This document shows, in pieces, positions 1 through 4,916 of a DNA stretch of 5,155 bases. The DNA lies in contig CALESR010000236.1 in the NCBI GenBank assembly GCA_937907485.1, positions 1 to 5,155 on the forward strand, given 5' to 3'. The stretch's first letter is position 1; the number at the start of each line of letters is the position of its first letter. This DNA is from an uncultured Paracoccaceae bacterium. Its GTDB lineage: Bacteria > Pseudomonadota > Alphaproteobacteria > Rhodobacterales > Rhodobacteraceae. A program made the translations under genes and the position numbers. The notes beneath the pieces were generated by a model, which was not told the DNA's origin, did no database searches, and worked only from the letters and a program-made list of their open reading frames with translations.

Positions 1-806
1 CTGCCGGGGTGGCGCATCTGGAGGCGCCCGAACCGGGCGACGCGCGGCAGGTGCCGGGCGAGTGGCGCGCGGTGCAGGCGGGACTGGCCGACCTCTGGGC
101 CCGACCGGGTGGTCCGCGCGAGCGGCAGTTGCTGGCTGGCACGCGGTTTTGCGCGCTGGTGACGCGAGAAGGATGGACCTATGGCTTTGACGGCGACGAC
201 GGCTATTGCGGCTGGCTGGACGCGGCAACGTTGCGGGACCCCGTTGAGGTGACACATCGGGTCAGCGCGCTGGCCAGCCATACCTATCCCGAACCCGACA
301 TCAAGCACCCCGGCGCGCGCGCGCTGCCGATGGGGGCGAGGCTGGCCGTGATTGCGGTCGAAGGGCGGTTCGCGCGGACCGATCAGGGCTTTGTCCCGGC
401 CTCGCATCTGCGGGCTTTGGGTGATGAGCCGGGCGATCCGGTTGCGGTGGCGCGGATGTTTCTGGGCGTGCCTTATCTGTGGGGCGGCAATTCAGCGGCG
501 GGTATCGATTGTTCAGGGCTGGTGCAGGTGGCGCGGCGCGCTTGCGGGCTGGCCTGCCCGCCGGACGGCGACCTGCAGCAACGCATGGACGGGCAAGACG
601 TGGCCCCGGGTGACGAGGCGCCGGGCGATCTGCTGTTCTGGGCGGGGCATGTGGCGATGGTCAGTGCCAAGGGGCGCGTGATCCACGCCAATGCCACACA
701 TATGGCGGTGGTCGAAGAGGATAGGGAGGCCGTCGAGGCGCGGGCCGAGGGCCCGGTTCTGCGGCGCTTGCGCGCGGTTTGCGCCCCGGTTTGTTTGCCC
801 GCGTAG
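1..806 (+). CDS. NlpC/P60 family (C40) cysteine peptidase, 5'-partial
   Basis: Probable cell-wall peptide hydrolase cutting gamma-D-glutamyl-diamino acid bonds, by analogy with SH3-plus-NlpC/P60 enzymes such as Bacillus YkfC. Numbering from the GTG at position 9 as residue 1, residues about 20-135 look like two SH3-type domains (one holds ADLWARPGGPRERQLL, typical of this family). The catalytic domain spans about 145-255: PYLWGGNS, then the nucleophile Cys168 in the IDCSGLVQ motif, His214 in WAGHVAM, and His226 in the VIHAN motif. The triad is therefore complete. The frame is open to the left edge, and family members normally carry about ten more N-terminal residues ending in a VAHL-like strand, so I infer the real start lies just outside the window and GTG 9 is internal. 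Whether a signal peptide exists cannot be seen; relatives I know lack one, suggesting a cytoplasmic role in muropeptide recycling. The gene ends in TAG and is convergent with the copper chaperone gene. Confidence 0.9.
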   Translation, partial: AGVAHLEAPEPGDARQVPGEWRAVQAGLADLWARPGGPRERQLLAGTRFCALVTREGWTYGFDGDDGYCGWLDAATLRDPVEVTHRVSALASHTYPEPDIKHPGARALPMGARLAVIAVEGRFARTDQGFVPASHLRALGDEPGDPVAVARMFLGVPYLWGGNSAAGIDCSGLVQVARRACGLACPPDGDLQQRMDGQDVAPGDEAPGDLLFWAGHVAMVSAKGRVIHANATHMAVVEEDREAVEARAEGPVLRRLRAVCAPVCLPA

Positions 807-848
807 GCAGATGGGGCGACATGACCAATTCGAGCCCTGACTGTGAGG

Positions 849-877
849 GCGCCGCCCGGCAGGAAACCGGGAGGCGC
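849..877. terminator. Imperfect hairpin between convergent genes, possible terminator
   Basis: In the 78-base gap between the peptidase stop and the copper chaperone stop, GCGCC-G-CCCGG (849-859) can pair with CCGGG-A-GGCGC (867-877) around the 7-base loop CAGGAAA, giving two 5-bp G+C arms split by one G/A mismatch. Neither side is followed by a T run, so it is not a textbook intrinsic terminator. Its place between two convergent genes makes a bidirectional stop or a 3'-end-stabilising stem plausible, but this is inference. Confidence 0.35.
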
Positions 878-884
878 GGCGATG

Positions 885-1385
885 TCAGTTCGAGGGGGCT
901 TGGCCGTGCATGTGGCCCGATTGGGCACCCATCGCATTCTGCTGCATCGGCTGGCGGTCATTATCTACCGGCACGGTCAATTCGAACTCGCTGCCATCTT
1001 CGAAAATCAGTGTGACGGCGATGGGCGTGCCCTGTTCCATCGGCCGGCTGAGACCCATGAACATCACATGGTCGCCGCCGCGTTGCAGCAGAATTTCGCC
1101 ACCAGCTGGGATGAGGAAACCGTCCTCGACCTCGACCATGCGCATGACGCCATTGGCATCGGCGATATGGGTGTGCAGTTCGGTGCGCATGGCGATGTCG
1201 GACCGGGCGCCGGTGACGCGGCAATCGACGCTGCCATGGTTGTGCAGCACCATGAAGGCGGCGCCCGACTGCGACATCATGGTCGAGCTGCGGGCATAGG
1301 GGTCATGCACGGCAAAGCCGTCGCAGGCGAGGGCAGGCATGGCAAGGAAAGCCGCGGTGGCGGCCAGTGAGAACGTGCGAATCAT
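885..1385 (-). CDS. pcuC: Periplasmic copper chaperone PCu(A)C
   Basis: Periplasmic Cu(I) carrier of the PCu(A)C family, which delivers copper for the CuA/CuB centres of cytochrome oxidase, often together with Sco. The 166-residue product starts with a signal peptide (MIRTFSLAATAAFLAMPALA) and an Ala-Leu-Ala signal peptidase I site before Cys21; the residue three before Cys21 is Ala, so a lipobox is unlikely. The copper-site residues are His71 (also His73), Met83, and the HVM pair His106/Met108, close to the family pattern H-x-x10-M-x21-H-x-M but with 22 residues in the second spacer. IPAGG (92-96) and the MFMGL segment (108-112) are further family hallmarks. Cys21 and Cys55 could form a disulfide in the mature protein. 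The C-terminus ends in GHMHG, a possible extra metal-binding tail. The start is fixed by AGGAG at 1393-1397, seven bases upstream. It is last in a four-gene minus-strand run, 39 bases after the CPxC protein gene. Confidence 0.93.
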   Translation of the reverse strand: MIRTFSLAATAAFLAMPALACDGFAVHDPYARSSTMMSQSGAAFMVLHNHGSVDCRVTGARSDIAMRTELHTHIADANGVMRMVEVEDGFLIPAGGEILLQRGGDHVMFMGLSRPMEQGTPIAVTLIFEDGSEFELTVPVDNDRQPMQQNAMGAQSGHMHGQAPSN

Positions 1386-1392
1386 GAGATCG

Positions 1393-1397
1393 CTCCT
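1393..1397 (-). promoter_or_regulatory. Shine-Dalgarno of the copper chaperone gene
   Basis: The minus strand reads AGGAG here, seven bases before the ATG at 1385. It supports that start, which also gives an ideal signal peptide. Confidence 0.8.
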
Positions 1398-1424
1398 GTT
1401 TGAAAAAGGTCTGAAAAGGTGGGT

Positions 1425-1775
1425 TCAGACCGCCGCGGGGGGTGCGCGGGATAGGAAATGCGAGGGGGCTGGCAGAGTGGGCGATGGGGCCTCGATCGAG
1501 GCAAAGCGCATCGGGGTCAGGCGGGTGGGCCGCTGCGCACCGGGGGGCGGTGTATCGGTCAGGGCGGCCAAGGCGGGCATGCAATCGGGGCACAGAATGA
1601 CCGGCCCGGTCGGATTGCCGTCGGCGTCGAGCGCGATCGTGGCGAGGCCATAGCCGGTGCAGATCACTGTCTCGCCAACGGCACGCGCCTGGTGGCGCGC
1701 TGAGGCCATGGTGACCGAGCCGGTGACCAGCACCAGCACGAGGCCGATCAAGGAGAGGTTGCGCAGAAACCGCAT
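1425..1775 (-). CDS. Small exported CPxC protein, DUF2946-like, likely copper-linked
   Basis: A 116-residue protein with no assigned function. Residues 4-22 form a hydrophobic export segment (LRNLSLIGLVLVLVTGSV) followed by an Ala-Ser-Ala site at 24-26, so it is exported or anchored in the membrane facing the periplasm. The mature part has three cysteines: Cys39 in VICTGYG and the pair Cys62/Cys65 in LCPDC, plus His28. It then turns Pro/Ala-rich and ends in RAPPAAV. A Cys followed later by CPxC, with a Pro-rich tail, resembles what I know of DUF2946 proteins, often found near copper chaperones or copper-responsive TonB receptors; this assignment is by memory of pattern only. The ATG at 1775 is certain as the first start because an in-frame TAG lies four codons upstream (1785-1787). 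No good Shine-Dalgarno precedes it. The copper chaperone gene follows after 39 bases, probably on the same transcript. A role in binding or passing copper, or in thiol redox, is inference. Confidence 0.8.
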   Translation of the reverse strand: MRFLRNLSLIGLVLVLVTGSVTMASARHQARAVGETVICTGYGLATIALDADGNPTGPVILCPDCMPALAALTDTPPPGAQRPTRLTPMRFASIEAPSPTLPAPSHFLSRAPPAAV

Positions 1776-1781
1776 GGCTCG

Positions 1782-1787
1782 ATTCTA
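1782..1787 (-). promoter_or_regulatory. Candidate -10 box giving a leaderless transcript
   Basis: The minus strand reads TAGAAT (five of six matches to TATAAT), six bases before the ATG of the CPxC protein gene, so transcription would start at or next to the A of the start codon. No convincing -35 element is seen at 16-18 bases spacing (best is TGGCGC), so it would need an activator or an alternative sigma factor. This is a weak call made from position and the missing Shine-Dalgarno. Confidence 0.3.
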
Positions 1788-1796
1788 AAACCTTTT

Positions 1797-1808
1797 GCGC
1801 TATAGCGC
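1797..1808. promoter_or_regulatory. Perfect 12-base palindrome GCGCTATAGCGC, possible operator
   Basis: GCGCTATAGCGC is its own reverse complement and lies in the 38-base gap between the crotonase-like gene and the CPxC protein gene. If the -10 box at 1782-1787 is used, the palindrome covers about -22 to -33, a usual place for a repressor or a MerR-type regulator. It is too short and lacks a T run on the transcribed strand, so it is not an intrinsic terminator. GC-rich 12-base palindromes also arise by chance. Confidence 0.3.
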
Positions 1809-1813
1809 CAGTC

Positions 1814-2431
1814 TCACCATGTGCGCGGAATCGTCGCCTTGATGCGGCCGGCGTGGCCCGCCGGCGCTGCGCAGGCATCGACGGTCAGGGCGGTGGCCTC
1901 GGCCAGCAGGGTCTCGGGCGGGCAAAGGCGGTCGACCAGACCCCAGGTCAACGCCTCGGCGCCTTCGATCCGCGCGCCACCCATCAGCATCATCCGGGCG
2001 CGACCGGGGCCAATCAGCGCCGCCATGCGGAGCGGGTCCGAGGGTTGCGGCAGATAGCCCAGCCGCATCACCGGGTAGAAGAATTTCGCGCCCGGCACCG
2101 CCAACCGGATGTCGCAGGCCAGCGCCATGCCAAAGGCGCCGCCCGCCAGCGTGCCGTTGAGCGCGGCGATGGTCAGGCAGGGCAGCGCCGCGAGGGTGCC
2201 CGAAACCTGCTCCCACAAGGGATCGATGGCCAAGCCGGCGCGCGCCTCGTCGAGGTCGGCGCCTGCAGAAAACACCTTACCTGTGCCGGTCAGGATGATC
2301 GCCTCCGCGCCGCCCGGATTGCGCAGATGCGACAGCAGATCGGCCAGCATGGCGCGGGTCAGCGAATTGGCCTTGTCGGGGCGGTCCAGCGTCAGGATGG
2401 TCAGCGCGCCCTGATCCTGACGGCGGATCAT
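1814..2431 (-). CDS. Short crotonase-fold protein lacking both hydratase glutamates
   Basis: Member of the enoyl-CoA hydratase/isomerase (crotonase) superfamily, which binds acyl-CoA thioesters. The 205-residue product starts with the usual strand ending LTLDRPDKANSLT (13-25), has the oxyanion-hole motif FSAGADL (54-60) and the second oxyanion glycine Gly98 in NGTLAGGAFGMALACD (92-107). Aligned by eye to rat mitochondrial hydratase, the position of Glu144 is Gly101 and that of Glu164 is Val121, so both acid/base residues of a hydratase are missing. It is also about 50 residues shorter than the usual 255-260; the C-terminal helical region that supports trimers and closes the acyl site is cut down, ending in ATIPRTW. 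A plain hydratase activity is therefore unlikely; a thioesterase, isomerase, decarboxylase-like or non-catalytic role remains possible. Its ATG overlaps the SDR stop (ATGA at 2428-2431), so translation is probably coupled; no strong Shine-Dalgarno of its own is seen. Confidence 0.85.
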   Translation of the reverse strand: MIRRQDQGALTILTLDRPDKANSLTRAMLADLLSHLRNPGGAEAIILTGTGKVFSAGADLDEARAGLAIDPLWEQVSGTLAALPCLTIAALNGTLAGGAFGMALACDIRLAVPGAKFFYPVMRLGYLPQPSDPLRMAALIGPGRARMMLMGGARIEGAEALTWGLVDRLCPPETLLAEATALTVDACAAPAGHAGRIKATIPRTW

Positions 2432-3195
2432 CGCGCCAGCCCCAGCCGGGCGCGAATGCCCTCGTCACGCAGCGAAACCTCGCCACCGCGGAAGGCATCG
2501 GCATCGGGCGAGCACATCCACAGCAGCGCCTCGGCCGGCCATTCGGGCGGGATATGCGCCGACCAATCGAGTTGGCTGACCGCGTTCACCCCGGACTGGC
2601 GGATTGCCGCCTGCATGTCGGTGGCCACGGTGCCCGGTGACAGGGACAGGATGCGCACGACCCGCCCGGCCTCGAGATGCGCGGCCTTGGTCAGCATGAT
2701 CGCCCCGGCCTTGGAGGCGCAATAGCCGCTCCAGCCTTCCAGCGGATTATAGGCCGCGCCTGAGCCCACCGTCAGGATCGTGCCGCCGCACTGCGCCTGC
2801 ATCACGGGCAGCGCGGCCTGCATCCCATGAAAGACACCTTTCAGGTTGACATCAATCTGGCGGCCCCATTCGGCGGCATCGGCCTGAGCGATCAACGCGA
2901 TTGGGTCGATAAGCCCAGCATTGTTGATCAGCACGTCCAACCGGCCAAACGCAGCCACCATCGATTGCACTGCGGTCTTGACCTGCGCCGCATCCGCGAC
3001 GTCGCAGGGGATCAGTCGCGCGCCGGTCTCGGCCGCGATGGCGCTCAGCGCCGCCGAGGGGCGCCCGGCCAGCCCCAGCCGTGCCCCGACCTGAGCAAAA
3101 CGCCGCGCTGCTGCCGCACCGATCCCCCGGCTGGCGCCGGTGATGAGAACCGCCTTGCCCTCAATGCCCTGCGCCCAATCCTGTTGCCCCGTCAT
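2428..3195 (-). CDS. Classical SDR family NAD(P)-dependent oxidoreductase
   Basis: Cytoplasmic short-chain dehydrogenase/reductase, 255 residues, the normal length for the classical group. It interconverts an alcohol and a carbonyl using NAD(P)H; the substrate is unknown. Visible motifs: TGASRGIG cofactor loop at 19-26, Asp65 in PCDVAD, NNAG at 91-94, Asn117 in DVNLKG, Ser145 in TVGSG, Tyr158 and Lys162 in YCASK, and PGTVAT at 187-192. The catalytic tetrad Asn-Ser-Tyr-Lys is complete. Arg23 and Arg45 near the end of the second strand suggest NADP(H), an inference. The C-terminus (GGEVSLRDEGIRARLGL) lacks the DGG seen in many FabG-like enzymes. I chose the ATG at 3195 because AGGAGG sits five bases upstream; the frame continues to a TTG at 3222 and an ATG at 3213, but the Shine-Dalgarno lies downstream of both. 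It heads the minus-strand run and overlaps the crotonase-like gene by four bases, which suggests that the two act on the same acyl-CoA or carbonyl pathway. Confidence 0.92.
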   Translation of the reverse strand: MTGQQDWAQGIEGKAVLITGASRGIGAAAARRFAQVGARLGLAGRPSAALSAIAAETGARLIPCDVADAAQVKTAVQSMVAAFGRLDVLINNAGLIDPIALIAQADAAEWGRQIDVNLKGVFHGMQAALPVMQAQCGGTILTVGSGAAYNPLEGWSGYCASKAGAIMLTKAAHLEAGRVVRILSLSPGTVATDMQAAIRQSGVNAVSQLDWSAHIPPEWPAEALLWMCSPDADAFRGGEVSLRDEGIRARLGLAR

Positions 3196-3200
3196 GCCTG

Positions 3201-3206
3201 CCTCCT
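3201..3206 (-). promoter_or_regulatory. Consensus Shine-Dalgarno that fixes the SDR start
   Basis: The minus strand reads AGGAGG, five bases before the ATG at 3195. It is the only strong ribosome-binding site near the SDR start and argues against the longer forms starting at 3213 or 3222. Confidence 0.85.
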
Positions 3207-3272
3207 GTCGCATCGCGCCCAAGAGGTAACGCGCAGTTTAGGCGCCCGCCACCCCGCGCTGGGGGTTTTCGC

Positions 3273-3300
3273 TTGACGCTTGGGGCGTCTGCGGCACAAT
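3273..3300 (+). promoter_or_regulatory. Sigma-70-type promoter of the DUF2125-like gene
   Basis: TTGACG at 3273-3278 (five of six to the -35 consensus), a 16-base spacer, then CACAAT at 3295-3300 (four of six to the -10 consensus). It would start transcription near 3307, about 36 bases before the ATG, in the divergent region between the SDR and DUF2125-like genes. Alphaproteobacterial promoters often keep a good -35 and a loose -10, which fits. Confidence 0.55.
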
Positions 3301-3325
3301 TCCCGTGCGTTTGGCCATCCGGCCC

Positions 3326-3332
3326 AAAGGAG
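3326..3332 (+). promoter_or_regulatory. Shine-Dalgarno of the DUF2125-like gene
   Basis: AAAGGAG ends ten bases before the ATG at 3343. It selects this start over the in-frame upstream extension to 3280, which would place about 21 extra residues before the signal peptide. Confidence 0.8.
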
Positions 3333-3342
3333 TTTTGTTCCC

Positions 3343-4833
3343 ATGCTTCATCAAAGATGCCTTTCCCTCTGCGCAACCTCGGTGCTGGCCCTCGTGATCG
3401 CCGCCCCTGCCGTTGCGCAGCAACTCAGCGCCAAGGATGTCTGGTCGCAATTGCGGCAGCGGGCTGGTGAGGCCGGGCTGGCGGTGACCTCGCAATCGGT
3501 CGATGATTTTGGCACCTCGCTGTCGGTCAACGGGCTGCGCGTGTTCCCTCTCAACGATCCGCGCGCGATGGTGCTGACGATGGACAGCCTGCGCATCGAG
3601 CCGCGTGGCGAGATGGTCGCGCTGATCCCGTCCGAGTTGGTCCGGCTTGAAACCCACTCCCCGGACGACTCGCAGCGCACCTTCGATATTCACGCGGCTG
3701 GCGAAGTTCTGGGCGCGCTCAGCGACACCAATGCCGCGCTCGATCTGGACTTCCCGTCGCTGACGATGCAACTGGTCAGCGCCACCCGGCCCGGCCGCCC
3801 GCTGGACGAGGCATTTTCCCTTGCACTGACCGATTTCGGCGCTTCGCTGCGGGTCGCGCGCGAAGGCAGTCTGGACCTGTCGATGGGGGCTGCGAACACC
3901 AGCTATGAGTTTCGCTATAACGACACCAGCGGCCTGAGTGCGCTCAACCAGACCGGCTCGGGCGCGATCGAGGGGCTGCGGATCGAAGCGTCCGGCACCG
4001 AACTCGATGAACTTGACGATGCTCGCACCGTTCGTGACGCAATGGAAGCCGGGGTGACGATGCGGCTGTCGTTCTCGTCGGGGCCCTCGACAGGGGTTTC
4101 GCATCAGACGATGGGCTCGACGGAAATCGACATTGCGTCGAATGCGGCGGAATCCAATATGGCGATGGCCTTTGTCGAGGGCCGGTTCGAGGCGACGATG
4201 TCGTCGGGCGCCGGCGGATTCGAGGGCGGAATGGGGCCGGTGCGTGGTAACGCCACCTTTGACGGCGTCGGCCTTGATGTGGTGTTCCCGATGGTCATCA
4301 CACCGGACGACCAGCGAGCGCGCTATGCCTTTCATTTTGACAACGTGACCCCTTCGCCCGAGTTGTTGACCGCGTTGGGGGCCGGGCAATTCGCCGGTGA
4401 CAGCCTGTCGCTGGCGCTGGATGTCGGCGCGGCGATGCGGCTGGTGCAGGAGATCCCGATCGACGGCAGCGATTTTGCTGCGTCCGAACCGCCGTTTGAC
4501 CTGTCGTCGGTCAATCTGGACACGCTGCTTTTGCGGGTGGGCGATTCCGAGTTCACCGGCTCGGGCGCGGTGATGCTGATCGGCGGGCTCATGGCCAACA
4601 TCGGCCGCTCGATGCCCGAGGCCGAGGGCGATTTCGTCTTCAACCTTGTCGGCGGCGAACGGCTGCTGACGCGGGTGCAGGCGATGGGGTTGATCCCGAA
4701 CGATCAATTGTTCTTTGTGCGGATGATGATGAACGGTCTTGGCCGCCCGGTGGGCGACGACAGCCTGCAGTCCGACCTGGCGATCCGGCCGGGCGGCGTC
4801 ATCACCGTGAACGGCGCGCCTCTGCCATTTTGA
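3343..4833 (+). CDS. Exported DUF2125-like protein of unknown function
   Basis: A 496-residue exported protein. Residues 1-25 are a signal peptide (Arg5, hydrophobic 7-21) with Ala-Val-Ala before Gln26; no lipobox and no second membrane segment is evident, so a soluble periplasmic or envelope-associated protein is likely. The mature part is mostly alternating short strands and turns rich in Asp, Gly, Ser and Thr, with repeated 'GLRI', 'SLRIEP', 'LDLDFPSL' and 'SLALTDFGASLRV' patterns, suggesting a long beta-sheet protein. The end (DLAIRPGGVITVNGAPLPF) resembles the final strands of DUF2125 and YdgA/DUF945-type proteins, where a 'G-x-ltvNG-x-pl' segment is common. I recognise it as the DUF2125 family type found in Rhodobacteraceae, from memory. 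No catalytic motif is visible, and the mature protein has no cysteine. Start chosen by AAAGGAG at 3326-3332 and by the signal peptide. It has its own promoter and ends before a strong terminator, so it is probably monocistronic. Confidence 0.85.
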   Translation: MLHQRCLSLCATSVLALVIAAPAVAQQLSAKDVWSQLRQRAGEAGLAVTSQSVDDFGTSLSVNGLRVFPLNDPRAMVLTMDSLRIEPRGEMVALIPSELVRLETHSPDDSQRTFDIHAAGEVLGALSDTNAALDLDFPSLTMQLVSATRPGRPLDEAFSLALTDFGASLRVAREGSLDLSMGAANTSYEFRYNDTSGLSALNQTGSGAIEGLRIEASGTELDELDDARTVRDAMEAGVTMRLSFSSGPSTGVSHQTMGSTEIDIASNAAESNMAMAFVEGRFEATMSSGAGGFEGGMGPVRGNATFDGVGLDVVFPMVITPDDQRARYAFHFDNVTPSPELLTALGAGQFAGDSLSLALDVGAAMRLVQEIPIDGSDFAASEPPFDLSSVNLDTLLLRVGDSEFTGSGAVMLIGGLMANIGRSMPEAEGDFVFNLVGGERLLTRVQAMGLIPNDQLFFVRMMMNGLGRPVGDDSLQSDLAIRPGGVITVNGAPLPF

Positions 4834-4843
4834 ACGGGGGATT

Positions 4844-4860
4844 GTGGGGTTCAGCCCCAC
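4844..4860 (+). other. Small hairpin just after the DUF2125-like stop codon
   Basis: GTGGGG (4844-4849) pairs with CCCCAC (4855-4860) around the 5-base loop TTCAG. It is a 6-bp G+C stem with no T run behind it, eight bases upstream of the main terminator stem. It may protect the 3' end or help the terminator; no independent evidence. Confidence 0.4.
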
Positions 4861-4867
4861 CCAAGCA

Positions 4868-4897
4868 AAAGGCCCCGGCATCACTGCCGGGGCCTTT
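4868..4897. terminator. Strong bidirectional intrinsic terminator
   Basis: AAAGGCCCCGGCA (4868-4880) and TGCCGGGGCCTTT (4885-4897) form a perfect 13-bp stem with the loop TCAC. On the plus strand it is followed by CTTGTT after TTT, on the minus strand the stem ends in CCTTTTGCTT. It lies between the convergent DUF2125-like and pnp genes (the pnp stop is 20 bases away) and should stop both. Confidence 0.92.
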
Positions 4898-4916
4898 CTT
4901 GTTCAGATCAAACCGA

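Noticed and set aside
1303..1878. A 191-codon minus-strand frame overlapping the CPxC gene and parts of both its neighbours.
   Set aside because: It is out of frame with three genes that have signal peptides or family motifs, and its Arg-rich product is typical of a shifted frame in GC-rich DNA.
1853..2725. A 290-codon plus-strand frame opposite the crotonase-like and SDR genes.
   Set aside because: It spans the junction of two well-supported minus-strand genes, has a low-complexity Arg/Gln/Ala-rich product and no family motif, so it is a shadow frame.
3196..3222. A longer SDR protein starting at TTG 3222 or ATG 3213.
   Set aside because: The only strong Shine-Dalgarno (AGGAGG, 3201-3206) lies inside those extensions and is well placed for the ATG at 3195.
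3235..3240. TAAACT on the minus strand as a -10 box for the SDR gene.
   Set aside because: It matches four of six bases, but no -35-like element is found at 16-18 bases spacing, so I do not call a promoter; the real one could still be nearby.
3251..3269. ACCCC-GCGCTG-GGGGT followed by TTT, resembling a small plus-strand terminator.
   Set aside because: The stem is only 5 bp and it lies upstream of the DUF2125-like promoter in a divergent region, where no plus-strand gene needs ending. Most likely chance.
3238..4884. A 548-codon open frame on the minus strand, antisense to the whole DUF2125-like gene.
   Set aside because: Its product is Arg/His/Gln-rich without any recognisable motif, it has no Shine-Dalgarno, and it runs through the terminator. 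Long antisense frames are expected opposite GC-rich genes; the plus-strand gene has a promoter, Shine-Dalgarno and signal peptide.
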